Below are positions 1-9,423 of a stretch of 47,961 nucleotides of DNA, piece by piece. The DNA comes from Flavobacteriaceae bacterium. GTDB lineage: Bacteria > Bacteroidota > Bacteroidia > Flavobacteriales > Flavobacteriaceae. Made by a program: the position numbers and the translations under genes. Within the stretch, counting starts at the first letter, position 1. Each line of letters opens with the position of its first letter. Below the pieces are notes generated by a model. It searched no databases. It worked only from the letters and a program-made list of their open reading frames with translations, and was not told where the DNA came from. The stretch lies in NCBI GenBank assembly GCA_029252105.1, contig JAQXCA010000008.1:1-47961 (forward strand), in the 5' to 3' direction.

Positions 1-384
1 ACCTTTCCTGGGTTTTGGGACGTTTCTGTAGCCGGTCATGTCAGTGCTGGTGAATCTATTTTAGAAGGCGCCATTCGTGAAGTCAAAGAAGAAATTGGAC
101 TGAATATCCAAGAAGCTGACTTAACGCTTCTTGACATCCGAAAAAACACCAATCGGTTCGACAATGGCATTATAGACTGTGAATTTCAACATGTGTTTTT
201 AGTGAAATTAGAGACTCCTGTTTCTCAACTGCAAATTCAAGAAACGGAGGTGGATGCTGTACGATTGTTTTCTTTTGAAGAGCTTCAAAAATGCATGCTC
301 CAAAAACATCCTACTTATAGGATTGTTCCTGCCGATATGAGTTATTACCAGTTTGTGATGGATGAAGTATTGAAAATATTATAA
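1..384 (+). CDS. NUDIX hydrolase, 5'-truncated by window edge
   Basis: Frame 1 from base 1 reads TFPGFWDVSVAGHVSAGESILEGAIREVKEEIGL..., matching the Nudix box GX5EX7REUXEEXGU; continues into the 63-aa ORF ending at 384. Confidence 0.9.
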   Translation, partial: TFPGFWDVSVAGHVSAGESILEGAIREVKEEIGLNIQEADLTLLDIRKNTNRFDNGIIDCEFQHVFLVKLETPVSQLQIQETEVDAVRLFSFEELQKCMLQKHPTYRIVPADMSYYQFVMDEVLKIL

Positions 385-403
385 TTAGCAGTAGTTTTGC
401 CAA

Positions 404-1603
404 ATGCAAAATCAACCTAAACTTAAAATTGAGTTTATAGCCATTATGGCGCTGCTCATGTCTTTAGTAGCATTATCAATAGATGGCATCCTCCCTGCCC
501 TCGCTGTAATCGGTACAGACTTAGGGGTTACTGATACACAAGACCATCAATTATTAATTACCATGATTTTTCTTGGATTGGGATTTGGGCAACTGATTTT
601 TGGCCCTTTATCGGATAGTTATGGCCGAAAACCAATTATATATGTGGGCTTTTTAGTATTCGTTATTGCGAGTATTATTTGTGTGAATACAAATAGTTAT
701 GAAGTGCTAATTGCAGGACGGATTCTGCAAGGCATTGGATTAGCATCGCCACGTACTTTGAGTATTGCTATGATTCGCGATTCATATGAAGGCGATTATA
801 TGGCAAAAGTAATGTCGTTTATTGTCATGATTTTTATCCTCATTCCTATCATCGCGCCTACCCTTGGACAGTATTTAATGCTCACCTATAATTGGCAAGC
901 CATTTTTAATGTTCAATTAGTTCTCGGAATTTTAGTCATATTTTGGTTTTGGAAACGGCAACAAGAAACCTTACCAACTGAAAAACGTATTCCTTTTAGA
1001 ACAACACTATTAGTTTCGGGGTTCAAAGAGTTTTTTAAGCACAAACAAGCGGTGGCGTTCACTTTAATTTCTGGATTTATTACAGGCTCATTTATGGTAT
1101 ATCTGAGTACCACCCAACATATTTTTGAAATTCAATATGATTTAGGAGAGGATTTTCCTTTAATTTTTGCCAGTTTAGCGGTTGGTGTGGGGTTCGCCAC
1201 CTATCTCAATGGCGTTTATGTGGTGCGTGTGGGTATGAAACGGATTGCCTTAGTATCCTTAACGGCCTATAGTTTAAGCTCATTACTCTATGTGGTTTTA
1301 TATTATAACCAAGTCAATCCTCCATTATGGATTTTGCTAACGTTTTTAGCCTTGCAATTTACTGCCGTTGGATTTTTGTTTGGAAACCTTAGAGCACTTG
1401 CCATGCAGCCCATTGGGCATATTGCCGGGGTAGGTGCAGCCATTAATGGATTTATTTCGACTGTAATGGGTGTACTTATAGCTAGCGGTATTGGGGCATA
1501 TATCACTACTACGGCATGGCCGCTATTTTTAGGGTTTACGGTTTGTGGATTTGCTTCTATGGTGATTTTTATTTTGAACAAACCCTTGGAACGTACGATT
1601 TAA
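404..1603 (+). CDS. MFS multidrug transporter, Bcr/CflA-like
   Basis: 399 aa with about 12 hydrophobic segments; LIFGPLSDSYGRKPIIYVG and AGRILQGIG motifs typical of Bcr/CflA DHA1 transporters. Confidence 0.88.
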   Translation: MQNQPKLKIEFIAIMALLMSLVALSIDGILPALAVIGTDLGVTDTQDHQLLITMIFLGLGFGQLIFGPLSDSYGRKPIIYVGFLVFVIASIICVNTNSYEVLIAGRILQGIGLASPRTLSIAMIRDSYEGDYMAKVMSFIVMIFILIPIIAPTLGQYLMLTYNWQAIFNVQLVLGILVIFWFWKRQQETLPTEKRIPFRTTLLVSGFKEFFKHKQAVAFTLISGFITGSFMVYLSTTQHIFEIQYDLGEDFPLIFASLAVGVGFATYLNGVYVVRVGMKRIALVSLTAYSLSSLLYVVLYYNQVNPPLWILLTFLALQFTAVGFLFGNLRALAMQPIGHIAGVGAAINGFISTVMGVLIASGIGAYITTTAWPLFLGFTVCGFASMVIFILNKPLERTI

Positions 1604-2646
1604 AAATCGCCGTTATCTACATCTTTAATGAATTTTATCAAGCCTTCAAAATAGATTTTTTGGTCGTCAAATTGTGAAAGGTGACTCCCATTAGGGCATA
1701 ATAAAAACCGTCCATTTTGAACCTCTTTTGAAATAAACTCCATTTGTGCTGGATCCATCGTATCATGCGTAGCTCCGATACTCAAGGTCGGCACTGTAAT
1801 TTTATGTAAATCGGCCTTCACATCCCAATACTTTAAATTAGCATCGCCTTTAATACCAAATTCACTGGGCCCTTGCATTGTGACATAGACGTCATGGTTT
1901 ATATGCTTAAAACTTCTATTTAAAGGCTCTGGCCATTCTTCAACTGGTAAACGAAGGATATGCTCGGTATAATAATTATTAACTACCAACTCCATATAAC
2001 GTGCATTGGAATAGTCTTCTTTTTCCTCAAAAGACATAATTTCTTTCAGTACTTCAGGATCTAATTTTGGAGCTAAGACTTCATCAGAATAGTTTTGATA
2101 GTCTGGAATTGAGGGCACCATATTAGAAATAATCAAGCCTTTCAAATGTTCTTGATACTTCAAAGCATATTGCATCCCTAAAATTCCACCCCATGATTGG
2201 CCATATAAGTAAAAGTTTTCATTGGTCAATCCTAAAGCAATACGTACTTGTTCTACTTCTTCCACAAAACGATCTAAATCCCATAACGATAAATCTTTAG
2301 GCTGATCACTGTAGTAGGACCCTAACTGGTCATAATAATAATATTCAATACCTTCATTGGGAAAATAACCATCAAAGGATTCAAAAATTTCATGAGTCAT
2401 TCCTGGTCCACCATGTAATAATAAAACTTTCATAGTTGGGTTGTTCCCAACGCGTTTAGTCCACACCTTAAATTCGCCTTTAGGCGTTGATATTGGAATC
2501 ATTTTTATACCGCCTAAATACTGATCGTCTTTTTCAGAACTGTCTAAATAATCAGATTGTGAAGTAGAAATAGATGTTTTAATCTCTGTTTTACAAGCTG
2601 TAAAAAGTACTGCAAGGGTAAAAATATATACAATATTAAATTTCAT
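1600..2646 (-). CDS. Proline iminopeptidase-family alpha/beta hydrolase, lipoprotein
   Basis: LLLHGGPGMTHE oxyanion motif, YGQSWGG nucleophile elbow, lipobox-like LFTAC near the N-terminus. Confidence 0.88.
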   Translation of the reverse strand: MKFNIVYIFTLAVLFTACKTEIKTSISTSQSDYLDSSEKDDQYLGGIKMIPISTPKGEFKVWTKRVGNNPTMKVLLLHGGPGMTHEIFESFDGYFPNEGIEYYYYDQLGSYYSDQPKDLSLWDLDRFVEEVEQVRIALGLTNENFYLYGQSWGGILGMQYALKYQEHLKGLIISNMVPSIPDYQNYSDEVLAPKLDPEVLKEIMSFEEKEDYSNARYMELVVNNYYTEHILRLPVEEWPEPLNRSFKHINHDVYVTMQGPSEFGIKGDANLKYWDVKADLHKITVPTLSIGATHDTMDPAQMEFISKEVQNGRFLLCPNGSHLSQFDDQKIYFEGLIKFIKDVDNGDF

Positions 2647-2677
2647 AAGAATATGGTTTTAAGTGATTACGAATACT

Positions 2678-4573
2678 TTATAGTGAATTTTTCATGATAG
2701 TTTCAACGACTTCAGGATTTAATAAGGTGCTAATGTCACCTAGATTAGAAGTATCTTTACTTGCGATTTTTCGAAGAATACGGCGCATAATTTTTCCTGA
2801 GCGTGTTTTTGGAAGTCCAGATGTAAACTGAATTTTATCCAACTTAGCAATCGGCCCTATTTGCTTACTAATAAGCTGATTGATTTCAATTTTTAGAGCG
2901 TCATTCATTTCATCAGATTTTTTTAGCGTTACATACCCATATAAAGCACTGCCTTTAATATCGTGCGGATAACCAACAATCGCAGATTCAGCGACGTTTG
3001 GATGCTCATTAATAGCATCTTCTATAGGCGCTGTTCCTAAATTATGTCCTGAAACAATAATCACATCATCTACACGTCCAGTAATACGGTAGTGCCCATT
3101 CTCATCTCTTAGCGCACCGTCACCAGTAAAATAGTTTTGTTCATAGGCCGAAAAATAGGTTTCCTTGTAGCGTTGGTGATTACCCCAAATTGTACGTGCC
3201 ATCGATGGCCATGGAAATTTAATACACAATCGACCTTCTACTGAATTGCCCTCAATCTCATCGCCTTTTTCGTCCATTAAAGCAGCTTGAATGCCCACAA
3301 AAGGTAAAGTTGCAAAAGTTGGTTTTCCTTCAAAACTGTTTGGAATTGGAGAAATCATAATACCACCAGTTTCAGTTTGCCACCATGTATCCACAATTGG
3401 ACATTTGCGTTTTCCAATATGATCATTATACCAATGCCAGGCTTCCTCATTAATAGGTTCACCTACTGTTCCTAATATTTTTAAAGAGGACAAATCGTAC
3501 GGAGATACGAGGTCTAATCCTTGCTTCGCTAAGGCGCGAATGGCGGTTGGCGCCGTATAAAATTGACTCACCTTGTGTTTTTCGACAATGGACCAAAAGC
3601 GACCATAATCGGGATAACTAGGTACCCCTTCAAACATTAGCGTTGTAGCACCATTTAAAAGTGGGCCATAAACTATATAGCTGTGCCCTGTAATCCATCC
3701 AATATCGGCTGTACACCAATAGACATCGTCAGGTTCATATTGAAAAATATTTTTAAATGTATAGGCGCTGTAAACCATATAGCCTGCTGTGGTATGCACC
3801 ATTCCTTTGGGTTGTCCTGTTGAGCCCGATGTATATAAAATAAATAGTGGATCTTCAGCATCCATTACAGTAGCTTCGCATGATTCTGAAGCGGTTTCTA
3901 AAAGAGGTTGTAACCAAAAATCTCTTCCCGAAACCATAGGAATATCCTTATGTATGCGTTTCGCAACAAGCACAGATTCTATTCCCTCACAGTCTAAAAG
4001 TGCGGTATCTACTATTGATTTCAAATCAATTGTTTTTGCACCACGATAACCACCATCGCTAGTAATTAGTAGTTTACAATCACAATCGTTAATACGTGAC
4101 GACAACGCATTTGCTGAAAACCCAGCGAACACAACAGAGTGAATCGCACCAATACGAGCACAGGCGAGTACTGAAATTGCTAACTCTGGAATCATGGGCA
4201 AATACACACAAACCCTATCCCCTTTTTGAATGCCTTTTGACTTTAATACATTGGCAAACTGATTGACACGTTTGTGTAATTCATTATATGTAATCGCTTC
4301 AGAAGTATCATTTGGATTATTAGGTTCAAATAAAATAGCGGTTTTTTCAGCGTTATGTTCTAAGTGGCGATCGATACAGTTTTCGGTAATGTTAAGCTGA
4401 GCACCTTCAAACCAACTAATTTTAGGTATAGAAAAATCCCAATCTAACACCCTACTCCATGGACGTTTCCATACAAAATTATCTTTTGCAATTGTGTTCC
4501 AAAATGCCTCTGGATTTTCTACTGAATTTTTATAACTATTAGTATAAGATTCGAAATTTTTTAAGTAGTACAC
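2678..4573 (-). CDS. acs: Acetyl-CoA synthetase
   Basis: 631 aa; ILYTSGSTGQPKGMVHT AMP-binding motif, DTWWQTETGG, and C-terminal GLPKTRSGKIMRRILRKIA. Confidence 0.95.
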   Translation of the reverse strand: MYYLKNFESYTNSYKNSVENPEAFWNTIAKDNFVWKRPWSRVLDWDFSIPKISWFEGAQLNITENCIDRHLEHNAEKTAILFEPNNPNDTSEAITYNELHKRVNQFANVLKSKGIQKGDRVCVYLPMIPELAISVLACARIGAIHSVVFAGFSANALSSRINDCDCKLLITSDGGYRGAKTIDLKSIVDTALLDCEGIESVLVAKRIHKDIPMVSGRDFWLQPLLETASESCEATVMDAEDPLFILYTSGSTGQPKGMVHTTAGYMVYSAYTFKNIFQYEPDDVYWCTADIGWITGHSYIVYGPLLNGATTLMFEGVPSYPDYGRFWSIVEKHKVSQFYTAPTAIRALAKQGLDLVSPYDLSSLKILGTVGEPINEEAWHWYNDHIGKRKCPIVDTWWQTETGGIMISPIPNSFEGKPTFATLPFVGIQAALMDEKGDEIEGNSVEGRLCIKFPWPSMARTIWGNHQRYKETYFSAYEQNYFTGDGALRDENGHYRITGRVDDVIIVSGHNLGTAPIEDAINEHPNVAESAIVGYPHDIKGSALYGYVTLKKSDEMNDALKIEINQLISKQIGPIAKLDKIQFTSGLPKTRSGKIMRRILRKIASKDTSNLGDISTLLNPEVVETIMKNSL

Positions 4574-4678
4574 TTTTATTCTTTTAAAAATTAAGATTAC
4601 AAGTTACTGAATTTATAGAAACAATGTTAATACATTTAATAATTTCAATAATTTATATGTAAGAATTATAACCTAACT

Positions 4679-5809
4679 TTGCACTCTAACCAATTAACTT
4701 TGCAATTAAACCGTCTCTACTTTATTGATGCTGTGAGAGCATTTGCTATATTGATGATGCTTCAAGGTCATTTTATTGATACCTTGTTAGCTTCTGAATA
4801 TAGAGATTCAAATCATCTAGTTTTTAATACTTGGCAGTATTTTAGAGGAATTACTGCTCCTGTGTTTTTTACAGTTTCGGGTCTAATTTTCACCTATTTA
4901 TTGATCAAAGCTAAAAGCAAAGGCGCTTTATATTATCGGATGCGTCGTGGAGTTGTTCGTGGGCTTATGTTAATTGGGATTGGGTATGCACTTCGTATTC
5001 CAATTTTTAGATGGTTAAATGGCTCCTTTGGAACTTATTTTTTGGTCATTGATGTTCTTCAAATTATAGGCGTTTCATTGATTTTGATTGTAGGTATTTA
5101 TGCCTTATGCCAAAAAAAGACATTGTTTTTTTCAGTAGTTATGTTTTGTATTGGAACCTTGATTTTTCTTAGCGAACCACTTTACAGAACCTATGGAGCA
5201 GAGGGCGTTCCATTACTTTTCGCTAATTACATATCGAAAGTAAATGGCTCTATATTTACGGTTTTTCCTTGGTTTGGATATGTTGCTTTCGGCGCATTTA
5301 TTGCAACTTTGTTTTACGGATATCTAGTTCGTCCCAAATTTAAACCAGCTATTGTCATTGGGTTTTTTTCTGTAGGGCTTGTTTTAATTTATGGATCTTC
5401 TTCTGGTTTACATTGGCTTAGTATTCAAACCGACGTGACACTTTTTACAGATGTTGCCAATTATAATTATTTATGTATTCGTCTTGGTAATGTTTTAATT
5501 TTATTTGGACTATTTTATGCCTTAGAAACCTATTTAAAACATCCAGTAATTTTAAAAATTGGACAAAAAACACTTTCCATTTATGTAGTCCATTTTATTC
5601 TTCTTTACGGGAGTTTTACAGGTTGGGGACTCAAACGAATTTATGGTAAAAATCTAAGTCCCATAGAAGTTATTGTAGGGGCCATTTGTTTTCTAGTTGT
5701 TGTAAGTTTGATTTCAATTTATGTTATTAAACCAAATACTCAAGTCTATGGGTTTTTAAGACGACAAGCATTTAAACTTAAAACCACTATACAGTCTTTA
5801 AATACTTAA
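4679..5809 (+). CDS. Multipass membrane protein with an acyltransferase-like N-terminus (DUF1624/heparan-alpha-glucosaminide N-acetyltransferase-like)
   Basis: [27 protein letters not shown]-terminus and many TM segments. No ATG start; TTG at 4679 or in-frame TTG at 4700 are the candidates. Confidence 0.75.
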   Translation: MHSNQLTLQLNRLYFIDAVRAFAILMMLQGHFIDTLLASEYRDSNHLVFNTWQYFRGITAPVFFTVSGLIFTYLLIKAKSKGALYYRMRRGVVRGLMLIGIGYALRIPIFRWLNGSFGTYFLVIDVLQIIGVSLILIVGIYALCQKKTLFFSVVMFCIGTLIFLSEPLYRTYGAEGVPLLFANYISKVNGSIFTVFPWFGYVAFGAFIATLFYGYLVRPKFKPAIVIGFFSVGLVLIYGSSSGLHWLSIQTDVTLFTDVANYNYLCIRLGNVLILFGLFYALETYLKHPVILKIGQKTLSIYVVHFILLYGSFTGWGLKRIYGKNLSPIEVIVGAICFLVVVSLISIYVIKPNTQVYGFLRRQAFKLKTTIQSLNT

Positions 5810-6740
5810 GAACATTGTTTTCAATACGCGATTGAATGTCTGTAACGTCTGCTTTTACAAAAGCCTCTCCTGTGATATTCTCATACAATTCTATATAACG
5901 TTCACTTACTGTTGAGATATACTCTTCACTCATTACAGGAACAGTTTGTCCCTCTAATCCCTGAAAATTATTACCAATCAACCATTGGCGTACAAACTCT
6001 TTTGAGAGTTGTTTTTGTGCTTCATTATTGGCTTGACGCGCTTCATAGCCTTTCGTATAAAAATAGCGTGAAGAGTCTGGAGTATGAATTTCATCGATTA
6101 AAACGATAACACCGTCTTTAGTTTTTCCAAATTCATACTTAGTATCCACTAAAATTAATCCTCTAGACGCAGCGATTTCAGACCCTCTTTGAAATAATTT
6201 TTGCGTGTAGTCTTCTAAGACCAGATAATCCGCTTCTGAAACAATGCCACGATTGATAATATCTTTTCTGGAAATGTCCTCATCGTGATCTCCCATTTCG
6301 GCTTTGGTTGCGGGAGTTATAATAGGGCTTGGAAAAGCATCATTTTCTTTCATCCCCTCTGGCATAGACACCCCACAAAGCTGACGTTTGCCTAATTTAT
6401 ATTCTCGGGCGGCGTGGCCAGACAAATAACCTCTTATCACCATCTCCACTTTAAAGGGTTCACATAAATGACCTACAGCAACATTGGGGTCTGGGGTCGC
6501 CATCAACCAATTTGGAACAATATCTTCCGTTGCAGCCATCATTTTTGTGGCAATTTGATTTAATATTTGACCTTTAAATGGAATGCCTTTAGGCATGACA
6601 ACATCAAACGCCGATAAGCGATCCGTAGCCACCATCACTAAAAGATTGGAGTTGATATTATAAACTTCTCTAACTTTTCCTTTATAAAGGTTGGATTGGC
6701 CTGGAAATTCAAAATTTGTATCTGTAATGGTATGACTCAT
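5787..6740 (-). CDS. purC: Phosphoribosylaminoimidazole-succinocarboxamide synthase (SAICAR synthase)
   Basis: [57 protein letters not shown] motifs. Confidence 0.96.
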   Translation of the reverse strand: MSHTITDTNFEFPGQSNLYKGKVREVYNINSNLLVMVATDRLSAFDVVMPKGIPFKGQILNQIATKMMAATEDIVPNWLMATPDPNVAVGHLCEPFKVEMVIRGYLSGHAAREYKLGKRQLCGVSMPEGMKENDAFPSPIITPATKAEMGDHDEDISRKDIINRGIVSEADYLVLEDYTQKLFQRGSEIAASRGLILVDTKYEFGKTKDGVIVLIDEIHTPDSSRYFYTKGYEARQANNEAQKQLSKEFVRQWLIGNNFQGLEGQTVPVMSEEYISTVSERYIELYENITGEAFVKADVTDIQSRIENNVLKYLKTV

Positions 6741-6749
6741 GTAATTATT

Positions 6750-7703
6750 TTAATCTCTATTTTCAATATTTTTATACGCTTCGATGACTTTTTTGACCAA
6801 TTTATGACGAATAACATCTTTATCATCTAAAAAGATCATGCCAACACCATCAATATCTTTTAGTATTAAAAGGGCCTCTTTAAGTCCAGAAATCGTACGT
6901 CTAGGTAAATCAATTTGACCAGGATCTCCAGTTAAAAGAAATTTAGCATCTTTCCCCATTCGCGTCAAAAACATTTTCATTTGTGCATGAGTTGTATTTT
7001 GACCCTCATCTAAAATCACAAAAGCATGATCCAAAGTACGCCCTCTCATAAATGCTAACGGCGCAATTTGTATAGTACCATTCTCAATGTAACTTTCTAA
7101 TTTCTCCGAAGGGATCATATCTCTTAATGCATCATACAAGGGCTGCATATAAGGATCTAGTTTTTCTTTTAAATCGCCTGGTAAAAACCCAAGATTTTCA
7201 CCCGCTTCGACAGCAGGGCGCGTTAAAATAATGCGTTTTACCTCTTTGTTTTTGAGCGCTCTAACTGCTAGAGCAACGCCTGTGTAAGTTTTTCCAGTTC
7301 CAGCAGGACCGATAGCAAAAACCATATCGTTTTTTCGAACACTGTCCACTAACTTGCGCTGATTGGCGGTTTGTGCCTTAATCAAACGACCATTTACACC
7401 ATGTACAATAACGTCTCCACTTTTTGGGGACGAATCATAATCGGCTTTAGATTCACTTGTTAGGACACGTTCAATCATATTTTCGTCGAGCTTATTGAAT
7501 TTTTGAAAATGACTCAATAACATTTTCATACGTTTATCAAATTCTAATAATAAATCTTCATCTCCAAAAGCAGTAATTTTGGTTCCACGAGCTACAAGTT
7601 TTAGCTTTGGAAAATACCTTTTTAATAATTCGATATTTTTATTTTGAGCACCAAAAAATTGTTTGGGCGTAATGTCTGTTAACTCAATAATTAGTTCATT
7701 CAA
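6750..7703 (-). CDS. phoH: PhoH family ATPase
   Basis: FAIGPAGTGKTYTGVALAVRAL Walker A, VILDEGQNTTHAQMKMFLTRMG, LTGDPGQIDLP. Confidence 0.95.
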   Translation of the reverse strand: MNELIIELTDITPKQFFGAQNKNIELLKRYFPKLKLVARGTKITAFGDEDLLLEFDKRMKMLLSHFQKFNKLDENMIERVLTSESKADYDSSPKSGDVIVHGVNGRLIKAQTANQRKLVDSVRKNDMVFAIGPAGTGKTYTGVALAVRALKNKEVKRIILTRPAVEAGENLGFLPGDLKEKLDPYMQPLYDALRDMIPSEKLESYIENGTIQIAPLAFMRGRTLDHAFVILDEGQNTTHAQMKMFLTRMGKDAKFLLTGDPGQIDLPRRTISGLKEALLILKDIDGVGMIFLDDKDVIRHKLVKKVIEAYKNIENRD

Positions 7704-7811
7704 AGGGTTGAAATGTTTAGTCGTTTCATGATTCTATTCGATGCTATAAATGTAGTTACAATTTAGTGTAATTTTTAAGAGTGTTAATAAAAATTTAAAA
7801 TAAAAATTGTG

Positions 7812-7819
7812 TAGGTTTG
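7812..7819 (+). promoter_or_regulatory. Bacteroidota-type -7 box (TANNTTTG: TAGGTTTG)
   Basis: Matches TANNTTTG, about 60 nt upstream of the ORF at 7879. Confidence 0.5.
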
Positions 7820-7878
7820 TATATCTTAAAAGATCAATTTTAACAGACGTAATTTAAACAAACTAAGACACTGCGCAA

Positions 7879-8715
7879 ATGGCTGTCATCACTTTAACGA
7901 CCGATTTTGGAACAAAAGATCATTTTACAGGGGCAGTAAAGGGTGCATTGCTATCTGAAATTCTGGAAGCTAAAGTCGTTGATATTTCTCATAATATTTC
8001 GCCATTTAGTATTTTAGAAGCGGCCTATGTTATTCAAAACGCTTTTAGTAGTTTTCCAGTAGGAAGCATCCATATTATTGGAGTTGATTCTGAAATAAGT
8101 GAAGAAAACAAACACATTGTGGTGCAGTTGAATGACCATTATTTTATTTGTGCTAATAATGGAATTATGAGTATGATTTGTTCTGAAATCAATCCGCAAA
8201 AAATTGTAGAAATAAATATCCATGATAAGATATCAACTAGTTTTCCCGTATTGGATGTGTTTGTTAAAGTCGCAGCACATATTGCTCGGGGAGGAACTTT
8301 AGAGGTTATCGGAAAAATCATAAACGAAATAAAACCCATTAAAAATATAGTTCCTATAGTAAGAGCTGGCTCCAGTCAGTTAGTTGGAAGCGTAATCTAT
8401 GTTGATCATTATGGAAATGTCATCACAAACATAAAAAAACGCTTTTTTGAATCTATCCAGAAAGGTAGACGCTTTGAAATATCAGCGCGAAATCATAAGT
8501 TTAAAAGAATTTATAACCACTATAGTGATATTGTTGATTTTAACATTGCCCCAGAATTACGTAATGATGAAGGTCAAGGACTTGTGGTGTTTAATTCCTC
8601 TGACTATCTAGAAATTGCCGTTTATCGAAGTAACCTAGCCACAGTTGGTAGTGCATCTACCCTGTTAGGCTTGGATATGATGGATACGGTTTCTATTGAT
8701 TTCTTTAAAGATTAA
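7879..8715 (+). CDS. SAM hydroxide adenosyltransferase family (DUF62)
   Basis: ITLTTDFGTKDHFTGAVKG N-terminus and YVDHYGNVITNI motif typical of DUF62 proteins. Confidence 0.88.
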   Translation: MAVITLTTDFGTKDHFTGAVKGALLSEILEAKVVDISHNISPFSILEAAYVIQNAFSSFPVGSIHIIGVDSEISEENKHIVVQLNDHYFICANNGIMSMICSEINPQKIVEINIHDKISTSFPVLDVFVKVAAHIARGGTLEVIGKIINEIKPIKNIVPIVRAGSSQLVGSVIYVDHYGNVITNIKKRFFESIQKGRRFEISARNHKFKRIYNHYSDIVDFNIAPELRNDEGQGLVVFNSSDYLEIAVYRSNLATVGSASTLLGLDMMDTVSIDFFKD

Positions 8716-8798
8716 GGAGAAAACTACAGTCTTTTAAGGATCAAAAAGCTATCAACCTAATGTTAATAAGTTTCTTTTAATAATTAGTATCAAAAAGA

Positions 8799-8806
8799 TA
8801 TATTTG
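8799..8806 (+). promoter_or_regulatory. -7 promoter box TATATTTG upstream of dnaN
   Basis: Exact TANNTTTG match 39 nt upstream of the dnaN ATG. Confidence 0.6.
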
Positions 8807-8844
8807 TAAGAGCCCTTTTATTAAATTTATAACATACATCACAG

Positions 8845-9420
8845 ATGAAATTTATAGTTTCCAGTACGTATTTATTAAAACAACTTCAAGTCTTAGGCGG
8901 TGTGATTAACAATTCCAACACCTTACCAATTCTTGACAATTTTTTGTTTGAATTAGACCATTCAAAACTCACGGTTTCTGCCAGTGATTTAGAAACGACT
9001 ATGGCGTCTACGCTGGAAGTCGAAAGTGATAGTCAAGGTAGTGTTGCCATTCCCGCTAAACTTTTATTAGAAACCCTTAAAACCTTTCCTGAGCAACCGC
9101 TAACGTTTGTGATTGAAGACAATAACACTATTGAAATTAGCTCTAATCATGGAAAATATGCTTTGGCGTATGCAAGTGCAGACGAATTCCCAAAAGCAAT
9201 TTCTTTAGATAGTCCAAGTACAACGGTCATTGGAGCCGATATTTTGGCAACTGCCATTTCCAAAACTATTTTTGCCGCTGGAAATGACGATTTACGACCT
9301 GTAATGAGTGGTGTATTTTTTCAGTTTTCTACAGAAAGTCTAACCTTTGTAGCAACCGATGCTCACAAATTGGTTAAATATTCCCGTACCGATGTGACTG
9401 CCAATGAAACTGCAGAATAA
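8845..9420 (+). CDS. dnaN: DNA polymerase III beta sliding clamp, N-terminal part (domain I and first part of domain II); terminated by in-frame TAA
   Basis: MKFIVSSTYLLKQLQVLGGVINNSNTLPILDNFLFEL...NDDLRPVMSGVFFQF...VATDAHKLVKYSRTDV is a canonical Flavobacteria-type DnaN N-terminus; stop TAA at 9418-9420. Confidence 0.93.
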   Translation: MKFIVSSTYLLKQLQVLGGVINNSNTLPILDNFLFELDHSKLTVSASDLETTMASTLEVESDSQGSVAIPAKLLLETLKTFPEQPLTFVIEDNNTIEISSNHGKYALAYASADEFPKAISLDSPSTTVIGADILATAISKTIFAAGNDDLRPVMSGVFFQFSTESLTFVATDAHKLVKYSRTDVTANETAE

Positions 9421-9423
9421 ATA

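Noticed and set aside
3789-4049. ORF on + strand (86 aa) antisense to acs
   Set aside because: Lies wholly inside a confidently identified acs; no promoter or family signal. Same reasoning for other antisense ORFs such as 913-1113, 1303-1581, 5912-6109, 8014-8223, 8139-8339, 21562-21999, 34538-34750, 45751-46029 and 46051-46311.
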